DNA of 64,000 nt. Source: Xylogone sp. PMI_703. Its lineage: Eukaryota > Ascomycota > Leotiomycetes. A program made the translations under genes and the position numbers. The notes beneath the pieces were generated by a model that saw only the letters and a program-made list of their open reading frames with translations, was not told the DNA's origin and did no database searches. This document shows, in pieces, positions 50,972 through 62,606 of the stretch. Position 1 is the stretch's first letter. Every line of letters starts with the position of its first letter. The stretch lies in contig JAJTUQ010000006.1 in assembly GCA_021399445.1 (NCBI GenBank), positions 2,914,001-2,978,000 on the forward strand. Reading direction: 5' to 3'.

Positions 50972-51896
50972 TCAGCCTCTCCAATAATACGTCAGCATAT
51001 CTATCCCCCAGGCTCTATCACTAAAGCACTCCGTCTTATCCTCTCCCCCAGCACCCGCGCACACCAAAAGAGGCATGAAGTGATCAGCTCCTCCTCGAGG
51101 ATGCATGTCATAAGCTCCCGGCCACGACCGCCAGCCGGCAAATTCCTTCTCTCTTAACTCAGGATTCTTTTTACTGAGAGCTTCTGTTGTAGTCTTGTTC
51201 CATTTCTCATGTACCTTCTTGAAGCTTCCGTCCTCGAGGGCGCCGCTGAACATTGCTCGCAAATTATGAAAGCTCGGGGACCCAGATCCGACGATGGCTA
51301 TGTTGTCGTCGCGTAGTTTGGCGAGTGCTCGACCCATGGCAAAGTGCTGGGAGACATCTTGAGAGGAGAGAATTGAGAGCTGGACGATGGGAATCTTAGC
51401 AGCGGGCTCGATGAGAAGGAATGGAATAAAGACGCCATGGTCCCAGCCTGTGTCACATGGTATATGGACCGTTAGATATCAGTTTGGCCAGAGAGAGTGA
51501 ATACGTGATATTATTGTTAGGTAAGTTGACGGCCAAAAACCTACCTCTGTCTTCGTCAAACTCAGGTGTAAATCCCTCCGATTTCAGCGCATTGAACACT
51601 TCTGTCGCAACCTCAGGCGATCCGGGGGCGTTATATTTCAAGTTATAAGTCTCGGGTGGAAAGCCATAGTAGTCATAAAATAGCTCGTGTTTCTCTCTGT
51701 TGGAAATAGTTGGATTTCTCTCTAGCCAGTGCGCTGTCACCACCACAATCGCGCGAGGCGCCTCATTTGTTCCGAGTCCTAGCAAAGTCGGTATGCGTTC
51801 TTTCAGTGACTTGGTGATTTCCTTCTGAGATGGGTCTCCCATCACCGGCATTGGGCCTCCACCATGCGTGATCGCGATTACTGCAGCTCGAGTCAT
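50972..51896 (-). CDS. LigB-type (class III) extradiol dioxygenase, DODA-like
   Basis: Exons are 51545-51896 and 50972-51447, joined across a 97-nt intron that restores Gly in GWDHGVF, giving 275 aa. The likely metal ligands and active-site His residues of the family are present: His11 (ITHGGGP), His56 (VVVTAHW), His121 (GWDHGVF) and His240 (GADHFMPL). The length is typical of DOPA-4,5-dioxygenase-like proteins. These enzymes open catechol-type rings with a non-haem metal and O2. I chose the ATG at 51894-51896 (MTRAAVIAITHGGG) because it begins at the conserved core; an in-frame ATG at 51935 would add 13 residues. It is probably cytosolic. The neighbouring P450 and flavin monooxygenase lie on the same strand, which suggests a shared oxidative pathway; the real substrate is unknown. 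Confidence 0.9.
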
Positions 51897-52486
51897 CTTG
51901 CGTGGTTTCTGGAACAGACTGATGGTTCGAAGCATTATTCGAAGAATCAGTGTCTAGTACAATATTTACATCTAGCCATTTCTGTATATATAAGGTCTAG
52001 GTGTAACGGCATTGTGTGGGAGGATTGGTCACGTAATCCAACCAGGGGCCATCGAGGCTAATCAATAAGCGGCTTACTCAAGTGGAATGATTCCGCTCTT
52101 CGCCGGATTTGACGTACAGTATGCATTAAATAATAAGGCGGCGCACGGCATCTGCAATCGGGAGAGGAGAAGCTAGAAATGGAAAGTATTAAACTATCTA
52201 CTACGGAGATGTAGGCTTTCTAGTATATACGAAGCTCCTATAGTTTATTTTCGCAGCGTATATTCAGTTCACTAGAATCCATCAGAGCAATTTATACATA
52301 TAATATGGTATCTGGTTACTTTTCCAGACAATCCAGCTGCACTCGCTATCCTTTCACTGCCTCGAAAATCAACTCTCGCGATGCCAATTGCTATAAATAG
52401 TCATTTACAAGGCTTGTAAGGCCGAGTGGGGCCAGTTCAAGCCTTCGTATTCCAAGCCCGCTATACGAGTTTCAAAGTTATTAGAC
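51897..52486. other. Intergenic region between dioxygenase and P450
   Basis: It contains the promoter of the dioxygenase and the 3' flank of the P450. A TATATATAAGG sequence at about 51983-51993 could be a TATA box for the minus-strand dioxygenase gene, but it is read here on the plus strand and is unproven. I see no gene. Confidence 0.35.
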
Positions 52487-54363
52487 TCAGTTGTCATATA
52501 CCAAAAGAGGAAGTCCATCTTTTGGGTAAGCTGCGATAGCAACGGTTTGATACGCACGGTCTCCGTTTCCTGGCATTGAGGAATGCCGTGTTCTGCCGTT
52601 CCGTCTATCGAACTCCTCGTAGCCGTCCTCGAAACGGAATTTTCTAACCATCAGACACAGTACAACCTTAATCATCATTATCGCCATCTCTTGACCTGGA
52701 CAGTTACGTATTCCTCGCTCGAAAGGTCGGTAAACATTGGGATCAATATCCTGGGTATGGTCATTTGATGGGAGAAATCGCTGAGGTATGAATGAGTCTG
52801 GATTTGGGAAATACTTTTCCTGTCTGTGAAAGTAATAGTGACTAATCATAATGAGGCTATCGTTAGTAGGATACGATTTACCGCCACTGATTATAGACTC
52901 TCTGTTTTGTGGTTAATTAAAGTTCCGAGTATTTGATAGACACAAACTCACCCTGATTGTGCATATCGCACCCCACTTGCAGGAGGATAAAGCCTGAGAA
53001 CCTCCTTGATAACAGCTGAAGTCCAGGGAAGGTCGTTAAGTAAGTATGGTCGTTCTTTCAGAATACTTACTACCGCATTGGGATCGGATCCGAAGACAGA
53101 TGAATGCTCACTTCGTAACTGTTCTAAGATATCGGCGTTGCGAGAGAGCTCGAAAATAACCCACTAATATCTCACTTAGCTAAGCTCATAGATGGGGATA
53201 ATAAATCAGGAGTCTTACTGATAATGTTGCCGCAGTTGTATCACGTCCACCTAAAGATATAGCAAGGCAACTGCCAGGAGATTTAGTAAGGTGAGTGTGG
53301 TCACTAACGTTCGTTAACTCACTTATCTGCTACTAGCTCCATAATCTCCTTGTCTAGAACCAAGTCGCCTCCTTCGCGAGTTTTGGTCTGCAAGTAGTCT
53401 TTCAAAATTGCGTCGATAACAAGCAGCGGTCCACTTGACGCCTCTTCGGTGTCTTTGTTTTTAATAGTCTCCCACCGCTCCACGGTTGGCTGTTTAAGCA
53501 GACGACGTATTTCTGGTTCATAGTGACTAAACTTCCACATAGTCCAAGCTTTTGCGATCCAGCCGAATATTGTAATAGTCGTAGGGTTAGCCAGCTTGAC
53601 AGTTTTGACATAGACATCAGTCAGAGCGTGGGATTGCCGTTGACAACCAGTCTTAATTCCAGAGGACACGCGACAAAGATAAGAAAGTGAAAAATCCATC
53701 ATAAGGTTATATGTATTCGGGATAAGCTTATCGCCTCGTGAAATGGCTTGAATGCGGGAAACGAGAACCTCAGCCTCCTCTATACATATAGGTACCGATG
53801 CAATCACGTTCCGGTTTGAAAAGACAGGCCCAAGCAATTGCCGTAATCGTTTCCACTCCGAGCCACCAGCGTTAGTTACAGAACGTCTACCGAGTACTGT
53901 CAACAATGTTTTGAATCCTGGATGATGATGCAGTAGAAAATGAGGGTTCGATAACGTGGGTAGGACATCTGGACTCAGAACAAGGATCTGCCTCACTGAG
54001 CTTACGGGGTATAAATCGAGGTACCACAGGCCCTCTTTTGGGGCCCCATGCTTTTTCACAGCCCATATGAGTGAAAACAAATAATGGCTATCTACTGGAA
54101 TATTCCTTAAAGATTCTGCCATGAGTCCGATATGGCCTAAGAAGAAACTGTGATCTAACTGAGGCTATGACATTATAATTAACACTTCTATACGTCTGTA
54201 TAGGAAGCGCATCATTACTCACCAATCCTGCAAACGATAGCCTCCTCTGTACCAGTTTAAACACGAAACTTACCATCAGCGCTATTCCGATTGTGCTGAG
54301 AACATTCTTCAGGGTTGATGACTCATTGTCATACAAAATTCTGTAGTAATTGACGAGCGACAT
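52487..54363 (-). CDS. Cytochrome P450 monooxygenase
   Basis: Exons are 54223-54363, 53323-54164, 53219-53270, 52952-53163 and 52487-52901; all junctions are GT-AG and sum to 554 codons (553 aa). The N-terminus has a hydrophobic anchor (about residues 19-36), consistent with an endoplasmic reticulum enzyme. The first junction restores the family pattern LPQLDHSFFLGHIG. Motifs: oxygen-binding I-helix LGGRDTTAATLS (334-345), K-helix EVLR (399-402), and haem loop PFERGIRNCPGQEMA with Cys483. The substrate cannot be told from sequence. The general look recalls fungal hydroxylases of lipids or secondary metabolites. It sits between the dioxygenase and the flavin monooxygenase on the same strand, so a common pathway is plausible. 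Confidence 0.93.
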
Positions 54364-55160
54364 AATGGCCGAAGTTCAGGGACCTATCGCGTGTTTTCTG
54401 TCGGTGAAGAATGTGTCACAATCTTCCATGTGGCGCTCAGAAAGATCTCAGTCTTGATATTCCAGGAACGGCTTCAAATGGTTAATTGCCGGGGTCTACT
54501 GCCTCCAGCGAAGGGTGCGTGCAAAATACCACTGACTCTGGAGAAACTGGTCTACATACGATGGTACAATGGTGAGGATAAATTGATGGTCTAGGAATAT
54601 TTGAAGCGGCCCATCAGCCATAGCACAGTACGCCACATGTGGCGGCACAGCCGTACAATTTAGGAACGTAAGCGCTGGTACGGCTTCTACGGCTAAAGGG
54701 AGAAATCTACCGTAGTGGGGTTTACCGATTCCATATAGAATATTTGCTGGGGGGAGTTATTACTAGTAAGAATTTTAATATTCTGCTCGTGATTGGAAGA
54801 TCCAGACGTTGTAAGTTACTCTCCAGACTAACCTACAGTGTATACTAGCATTCGGTCATCGTAACCTTACTCCTCTAAGCTAGCCATAGTTCCCTTAAAC
54901 TTTGTAGCCCCCACGGTATTACGATACAGTGCTAGTAGAAATCCTTTCTAACCAGAATTTGGCAGTTCGTCTGCTCCCAGATTATGTCTAGTTTTAATAG
55001 CTTCAGATAACTCCGTAGGATGGATCTCTGGGTGCAGTTGTCTTTGAATTAGCCAATAACGTAAAGCAAACTGCATGATCTTATGATGGACAAGTAATTC
55101 TTGATGCACGTTCACATTTTAAGTTCTAACAGTTGTGAGTTGGCAGCCATAGACATTTAT
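54364..55160. other. Intergenic region between P450 and flavin monooxygenase
   Basis: It holds the promoter side of the P450 and the 3' flank of the flavin monooxygenase. The open frame at 54391-54594 on the plus strand has no known motif. I see no RNA gene. Confidence 0.35.
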
Positions 55161-57296
55161 TTACCAAATCGAGTATATGCCACCCTCAATGGCTTGAATT
55201 TGGAGTGCCAAGATCCGGGACCAGAACCGACTCATTGCCATGTTACCAATAGTGACCCAAAAACCAGGGCACCCTGATTGATGCCACTCCACTTTCCATT
55301 CCCCTTCTGAATTAATTCCACCAAAGCCATGCAAACGATCGGCAATCGCATCCCCAAATATACTACGCGTCAGAGTCTCCCTGTTCTTGTGACCGGTTGC
55401 GAGGATAATCTGGTCAGCTTCCAGCATTGTCCCATCATCAAGAATAATACCGGTCTCAGTGATCTCTTTAATTTCCTTACCCTGCTCTACTTTAATTCGG
55501 CCATCTTTGTAGTATTTATGATTTCCGTCATCGATGTGGTAACCTCCTCCGCCTTGAAGGGCTAAGAAAAGTGGGCCTGACTCGTCTGATCCCTTATTTA
55601 GTTTGAAGCCGGCAGACTTGTAATCATTCTCAACTTGCTCTAGTAAGGGAGCAAATAACTCCATTACTTGCTGGGAAAATCGTTTAGTGACCTCAGGAGG
55701 GGTCACATTAGTCGTGTAATCGATCTCATCGATCTCGGCTACCTGCAGTCTAATGTTAGAAGCTATCTTCTACTTCCTCAATACTCCCTAGGCACTTACG
55801 ACAAGAAAGCAAAACAGGAGAGACTTACTTTGTCTTCAGTGTACATGCTAAGAAGGAGCTTGGCAACATCTCGCGACATTATATAAGTACTACTTCTTTG
55901 AATAACAGTGACGTCGGCCTCGTTAAGTAAAAAGTTCAGTGCGATATCATTTCCCGCATTACATGCGCCGACAATGACAACTTTGGTTCCTGCACTTCCT
56001 TCGGCATTACGAAAAGCTGAAGAATGAACTATTGGTCCTTTAAACTTATTTATGCCAGGGAACTCCGGGATATTAGGCTCGCCGGTGTAACCAGTTGCCT
56101 GGATTATATGTCTAGAGTGGATAGTCTCTTCAAAATAAGGTCAAATAGGTCGTCAATTGGAAAAACATGTGAGGACTCACGCTCAGTTACAACATTATCC
56201 TGTTTACGTGAAATAGTTACACTCCACTGCTTTTTACTTGCGTCCCAGATAGGATGTGCAAATGTGGTATTCGTCAGGATTTCCAGACCCATGATACGTG
56301 CATATCCCTCCTGCCAGTCGCCCAGGTAGTCTTTTGTCGCATAAAGCTACAATAAGTAGGATAAGCAAGCGACTCAAACGAGTCTTGTAGAAGAATCCAG
56401 AACATACCGGAAAGTTCAGTGGGAAGTTTAGATACGCCATATGGTTACTGTGCACAGGATCGTGGGTTGTCAGTGTATCGTAACGGTTCCGCCATGTATC
56501 TCCAACGTGTGGTAGTCGCTCAATGAGCAAAGACTTGATCCCTAGCGCAGCTAGACGTACAGCTGTATTAAGACCGCAATGACCAGCACCTATGAGTAAC
56601 AATTGTAAACTCAGAACACAGAGGGGCAGATAGACCATGTTCTCGCCTATATCGTGTCATATTGGAAAGTGTTAACTGACCTATGATCAAAACCGCAGCA
56701 TATCCTGTAGTCAATTCATTTGGCTTGGGTTGAGCCTTTTTAGCTCCGATTTCACCGACAAATGGTCGTCGAGGCCCGATTTGCTCTTCCTCCAGACCCT
56801 TCCAGGCCGTGACAAGAGTGTTGACGAAGAAAATCTTCCATTTCCCACTGTCCGTCGCATCCTGCACAAGTTTTACAAGTCCGCGAAAGTGTGAGATATT
56901 GGTCTCTCCAGCAATATAAATGGTGATTGCACTGACGGTTTTACTTGGATCCAACCCTTCTAAGGCTGGAGGTGGATGCTTGCCGTCCAGAGTTACAGAC
57001 CGGAAAACACACTTGCTACCCTTCAGGTAAGGCACTATCTGTTCGAATCCATGAAGTGTCCGCACATCAGGTGATGTTACCAGCATATCTCGATAATAAC
57101 TATTTTGCAAGAAAATTTTGTGTGGATCAGTGTATTCTCCAGCAACCAGCCAGCCAGAGAGACGTCTTACGAAAGCCTCTCCAAAAGTGGTAGCTTGTTC
57201 TGGGCTAACTGGAACCATAGAGTGGACCGGTACTGGCAGTTCAGCAACTGGTAAGTTGATTGAGCCGGGGTAGAGCCTTTCTTCCGGAGTCACCAT
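55161..57296 (-). CDS. FAD/NADPH-dependent monooxygenase with N-terminal NTF2-like region
   Basis: Exons are 56681-57296, 56408-56589, 56181-56346, 55829-56127 and 55161-55742; all joins keep frame, giving 614 aa. The first 200 residues look like an NTF2/SnoaL-type fold, common in fungal flavin enzymes of this type. The FAD-binding motif is IIGAGHCGL (about 204-212), completed across the first intron. The family hallmark ATGY (332-335) appears across the third intron (IIQATGYTGEP), and a second dinucleotide motif VVIVGACNAGND (371-382) fits NADPH binding. A second ATG-type motif (ILATGHK) lies near the C-terminal third. Enzymes of this family oxygenate heteroatoms or carry out Baeyer-Villiger-type insertions. 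The substrate is unknown. It is adjacent to the P450 and the arylsulfotransferase-domain gene. Confidence 0.92.
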
Positions 57297-57828
57297 TTTC
57301 TCCTTGTTTTTCTAGAGATTCGGGAAAGGGGTTGAGAAAACTTCACAAGAAATTAGATTCGTATCATTTCTTCGTTTTCAGAGAAGTGATATGTTGTTAT
57401 ATGAATAAATCTCCAATATTTAGGTAAATAAATGGTACTATGTACAGCTTCGCAAAAATGCTTAAATAGGGTAGTGATATTCATGATACGTACATATTAC
57501 ACATGCGAGAATCATGAAATTTAGCGGTTATGGAAAGGCCCTCGTACGAAGATCGATTACCTTCTCAGAGATAAGGTTACCTCTTATATACCGCTACGAT
57601 AATATTTCCCTTAGATCAGCCAACCATTTCTTGGGGATCTTCCAATCCCCCTCTTCTGAGGAAAGGTAACACCTCTGTGGTGCATTCGTGAGCCACATAT
57701 GCCCCACTTGACGAGTCGTGGATACTTCAGCATTGCTGACTGGTGTGCAGAGCAGTCAGTAAAAATCGCCAATGGAATAAGTTTATCAATATTTATATTC
57801 TATATTATTAAAAAGTCTATTTTAACTA
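57297..57828. other. Intergenic region upstream of the flavin monooxygenase
   Basis: This is the promoter region of the minus-strand monooxygenase and the 3' end of the arylsulfotransferase-domain gene. It is AT-rich around 57360-57480. No gene is seen. Confidence 0.4.
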
Positions 57829-59621
57829 TCATTTGACTCCCTCTTCCGAATCCAGCAGTTCATAATACTGCGTGCTATTTCTTCGTCTAATGAAACCAAA
57901 CAATTGTACAACTTTCTTGAACAATGCTGTATGGCACATCCAGAACACCAAACAGAAAACTATAATGAGGCAAACAATCATGGAAATTTGCGCGATTATG
58001 ACCTGTATTTTCTCATGGTTAGCGGGATAACCTTTTAGAAGTAATAGCATAGTTGAAATGGTGTCTTCACTCACAGTTTGCATCGAGATCACTTGCGCAA
58101 CTTCTGTGCATCCTAGTATCTTCCCCGTGGCATCCAGCGCAGTAACCCGGACAAAGGGATCCGCTATATTTCTCAAGTCAAAACTCGTCTCAAAGGATTT
58201 CCGTGGCCGTTCTTCAACGGCTACGAATTCTCCATCCTCTGCACTGGGAGATTGGGCACTCTCAAGCCTCCATGTTGCAACCTCGGTAGCTCCGTTCCAG
58301 CTGACAAACGCTTTACCAGGAGTAACCGCAATATCAGGAGGCGATTTTGGTAATCCGGTCCAATGGCTCTTGAAAGAGCGATAGGATTTGACCAGTCCAA
58401 CGTCCAATATTTCAAAGAAGAGACATGCACCGAAATGGATATCACAGAGTGGCTCCCCATCTGCAGAAAACTCTGTATATACAGGAGAGTTGCCCCAACC
58501 GACGAAGACGTTGTTATCTGGAAGTACTTGCACAGAGCCCTGAGAAATAGCGAGGATTTTCTCAGGATGTACATAATCGTTCAGAAGAGTAGCGGTCATG
58601 TTGTCAACGTCAAGAGAGATAGACATTCCACGGCTAAATTCCGCTCGGTCGTGAAAGACATTATTGCCATTGTTGTTGAATATAGTGAGTGTGTTGTTTG
58701 GATGCCAATTTGCGTGGTGTTGCCAGGCAAAATTCGTCGCACTTCCGGAAGAAAGGTCAATAAACTTGTTGTGTTTGCCTCCAAGGCTCCAGAGTATATC
58801 TCCCGAGGGGCCTATGCAGAACACTGTGTGCAAGTGACGAGAGGAGATATAATAATTCCCTAACGGATCTTTGTCCACGCTGTTGATATGGAAGAAATCA
58901 AAGGCATCTTTTTCCGTGCGTCCGTCGTTACCACTCGGCTCCTTGAAGGAATCGGCAAGAGAAACATGATCAGAGGCTCGCCATTTAAAAAGGAGATTGC
59001 CAGTTTCAATATCAATCTCTTGAAATAGACAATCGTTAATCCAACAACGAGATCCAAGACCTAAGTCGGTGCAGTCGGTTTCAATGGTCTGGTATATGGT
59101 AATTAGGGCCGTGTCGTTATCAGTGATCTTGAATTCATGAAGATCGCCATGGAGTTCGACAGCTGAGACAGTGTAGGCAATTTCGTAGGATGAGTCTAGC
59201 TATACCCATGTTAGAATTATTCAAATGATCGCATCTAGTGTAGGCGTACAAGATAATAGGAGCCGTTTGTATCCACAGCAAGACCGGTCCCGCACCAGAA
59301 TGTCAAGTAATCGTTACCTCTATATCTCTGCACTTGAAAGTTCATCACTTGTCCGAATTGGGTCTCCATCCATACCAAATTCCCTCTTGCATCTAACATT
59401 ACTGGCCCTGGATCTGAGACTGCACTGCCGCGAGGGGTGAGAAAAATGTAGGCATTATTGTTGCAGCGGTCATCCCACTGTGATATTTTAACCGAGGGAG
59501 AAGAAAACTTTGAAGAAACATATTGTCTAGTCGGGTATATTCCATATAATCCAAGATCAAATGCGCTCCAGGAGAGAGCTTGTGTTAATACAGGCAAAAA
59601 TGCAAGAATGAAAAACCTCAT
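57829..59621 (-). CDS. Arylsulfotransferase (ASST)-domain secreted or membrane protein
   Basis: Exons are 59250-59621 and 57829-59199; the intron (50 nt) joins GSYYL to LDSSYEI in frame, giving 580 aa. MRFFILAFLPVLTQALSWSA is a signal peptide. The body has the repeated blade-like segments of fungal ASST proteins: GPVMLDARGNLVW, VELHGDLHEFKITDNDTALI, DAFDFFHINSVDKDPLGNYY and FAWQHHANWHPNNTLTIFNN. A hydrophobic helix near residues 520-550 is followed by a basic tail, suggesting a single-pass membrane anchor. Bacterial ASST moves sulfate between phenols without PAPS. The fungal proteins keep the fold, but their activity is not well established. Paired here with a PAPS-type sulfotransferase at 60886, it hints at sulfo-conjugation chemistry. 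Confidence 0.88.
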
Positions 59622-60885
59622 GATGAGGTAGATTAAAGGAGTGGCTTTAATTGAATAAACGCATTGAGATAACAGCAACAACAATAACTACAATAAGAGA
59701 ACGAAGATAAATACCAAGATTCAAGCCAAGAGAGGGGCAGTGTACTTACGATGCATCTTCAATTATCTTCACAACACCCTACGTAGCTCGATTCCGTGTG
59801 GAGCATCACCGTCGGATAAAGCCCGAGCTGGATACCTCTTTCGGACAAGAACGTCCAACAGCTATCTCCAGTCCACGGATGATCCGTCTCCCCCTGTACG
59901 CGCGTCACTGTACGCGTCGCAGCACGGAAATCGAAAACTGTGAACGAGAAGAAACAAATATTTCCTTGGCAGCATTGTTGTTGGCGCAGGCTGTTCCAGC
60001 CATCAACAGATCTGCACATAGTGTCGACCATGTGGAACGCAGCTCGGGAGCTTTGCACGATGTATGGTGGTACTGTAAGTACTGATACAGGAGAGCTTCT
60101 GATAGTATAATGTTTCAGAGAACTGGAGATCCATCTTATCAATATGAAGCAGTGATTCGATACGCTGCTGTAATTACTTTTAAGCTCAATATATGTAGAT
60201 AGTTGGCTGCTGGTATGTAGACTCTATCCGTCTAAGAACGCATGGATGATAGTGATCATAAATACAAACCTCTTCTGGATACCTGCATTTACGGTTGGTA
60301 AATCACCCATCTTGAAGGCTATCTCTGCGAAATCTAGGAAGGCCATCGATAAGGCAGATTTCTGTTTCAGGGGGAGCGTCTTTCGCATAGCTAGCCGCAA
60401 CGCGTCAGAGCCCTGGTCCAAGCATCTTGAGCATATTCGTCGCAACCACTTAGAAGTCCATGCATATAGTAGCACCCAATGTGGAGTACATACAAATGAT
60501 GTCTAGCACAACTAATTCTCCCATTGACTGCGTGGCTGTGCGCGGCCTAATGTGGAAAGCTGCGCGATTCAATCCCAGTTTCGTCCTCGTTTCTGAATCT
60601 GATTCAAGCCTACGGCGCTAGTTTAATCTCCTGGAATGAAACTAGAGTACGAAGTATCGAACTCTAATTTAACTCCGTGCCCGGATTTGTGTATTAAAAA
60701 GTCGGAATTGGTATCTCCGTGTGCCGTTTTCTTGAAGGTAGATATTACCTCTGATAAGCCAACTTTTTGAGACTTTCTGGGTGTCTCATCTCGTCCTTCT
60801 CTGAGTGTTTGCCTTGTGTCAGTTTTCCTTTAGCTATCGCTCGCTCTTTTCCATTTACCCATTCATTCATTTCAAAAAACTCAGA
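59622..60885. other. Divergent intergenic region with unassigned open frames
   Basis: It separates the minus-strand ASST-domain gene from the plus-strand sulfotransferase. Frames at 59759-60142 and 60224-60475 (minus) and their shadows on the plus strand are open, but I see no motif and cannot join them into a convincing gene. A small undetected gene or a degraded one is possible. Pyrimidine-rich leader sequence before 60886 suits a fungal promoter. Confidence 0.3.
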
Positions 60886-61812
60886 ATGCTGTTTTCACGG
60901 CGGTATACTAGAAAACCAATAACCGATATATTCACCAGTGATACGGATATCGACCGACGACAATGTACTCGAGTAGTCCCAATGAAGGTTTTAATCCTTG
61001 GTTTAGGGAGAACAGGAACATCTTGTATGTTATTCTCTACTAATGCTTCTTATTCTATCAGCCAAATCTAACAAAACCTCATAGCTATGCGTGAAGCAAT
61101 GAAACAACTAGGCTTCATAGATACCTACCACATGATGTCTGTATCCATTGAGAACCCACCCGATGCTCTTCTCTGGCTCAACGCCTTCGCCGCAAAATAC
61201 GAGAATGGCCCCCCTTTCACCCGTGAGAACTGGGACCAGCTACTTGGCCACTGCCAAGCAGTCTGCGACTGGCCTGCAATTGCCTTCGCAAAGGAGCTGG
61301 TTGAAACATACCCCGAAGCCAAAGTCATCCTTACCAACCGTGATGTAGATTCCTGGTATGCATCGACGTTGAAAACGGTGTACTGGCGAGTGACCGAGCC
61401 AGAGATTCAGTGGCTGCAATACGTGAGCTGGGGAGCAGGGTACTACTACCCGATGCTGAAGAAATTCTTTGACACATTCTTTGAAGGGGATTTCGAGGGC
61501 AAGGGAAAGGAAATATTCTTGAGGCATTACGAAGAGGTTAGGCAGCTGGTGCCGAAGGACAGACTGTTGGAGTTCAAGGTCACTGAAGGCTGGGGCCCAC
61601 TATGCGAATTTCTGGAAGTTCCGAAACCACTAGGGAGGAGTTTTCCTCATGTGAATGACAATACGAATTTTGTGGCAAGGAGTAAGTGGAGGAATAAGAT
61701 GCAGATGGCCAACGCGGCGCTGGGGAAGGTAGTTATGGGCGTAATATTTGCAGCCTGCTGGTACTTTCCAATGATGGTTGTGTATAAAGTTGCGGGCATT
61801 CTAGAAGGATAG
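60886..61812 (+). CDS. P-loop (PAPS-type) sulfotransferase family protein
   Basis: Exons are 60886-61024 and 61085-61812; the 60-nt intron splits a Ser codon, giving 288 aa. The P-loop for the phosphosulfate donor is VLILGLGRTGTSSM (about 35-48). VILTNRDVDSWYAS resembles the second donor-binding region. The sequence fits the fungal/animal family of NAD-epimerase-misnamed, sulfotransferase-like proteins with a C-terminal membrane helix (VVMGVIFAACWYFPMMVVYK). ATG at 60982-60984 (MKVLILG) is an alternative start, giving a more typical N-terminus. The acceptor is unknown. It is divergent from the ASST-domain gene and next to the MFS gene. Confidence 0.9.
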
Positions 61813-62606
61813 ACTTGGGCATAGATGCGTTTCCTTTTTTGTATAGTTGGGTAATAAAACTGGGAAAGAAAATAGGGGCAATTAGTAGATTTTCGTACAA
61901 ATCAATTTATAAAAGTAGTAATTAATTGATTTCTACATTTCTGTTGTGTATATTTCTAACTCCAGCAACATCGAGTTCATCAATTCTAAATCCAAACAAT
62001 CCTAGCTAGGGTACCTCTGCGGGCCGCACCATAAATCGTAGAGGGCTGAGTTTGAAGCCACTCATGCACTGCAGGGATGGATAGGGGCAAGTGGCTCACG
62101 CTTACGCATTACCTGCCAGATCCATTTAACCTTCACACCTCAGCATCCAATCCAGCCACTCACCTTCAAGGGGAAACAGAATCCAGATTACCATTTTCAG
62201 ACAACCCGATCTCGGTTCCGAACGCGTTGCCAAGCTCCGAGACCCTACAGTGATACAAGTATCCGCGATAAAGGAAAGCCACCCCTTTTAACGCTGGTCT
62301 TCGTTAAGGAGTATACCGACCGTCGGAGCCGAAACACGATGACAACGCGTCAAGCATGCCAGCTGCACTGCCCCTCGTTATGGTTCAATACCTTGATATA
62401 CGTTTGGCTGAGCTATCTAGATTGTGGCTAAGTCAGAGATGTGACGAAAGCTTATTTGATCCTGTCAATTGGAAATTTATAATTCTTCACAGTTCAGAGA
62501 AACCGTTTGTTATCAATACGTTCTTTAGAAAAATAAAACGGTAATAATAACACTCTTTTACATTCATTTATAGGAAGTCAACAATTCTCACCAAGGTGTG
62601 TTAATA
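61813..62606. other. Intergenic region between sulfotransferase and MFS transporter
   Basis: I see no gene with support. The open frame at 62356-62544 has no motif. It probably holds the MFS promoter. Confidence 0.4.

Noticed and set aside
54391..54594. Plus-strand open frame upstream of the P450
   Set aside because: No motif or codon pattern supports it; it probably lies in the promoter region.
59759..60475. Possible two-exon minus-strand gene
   Set aside because: I found no convincing splice junction, start or domain; it is left as unassigned open frames.
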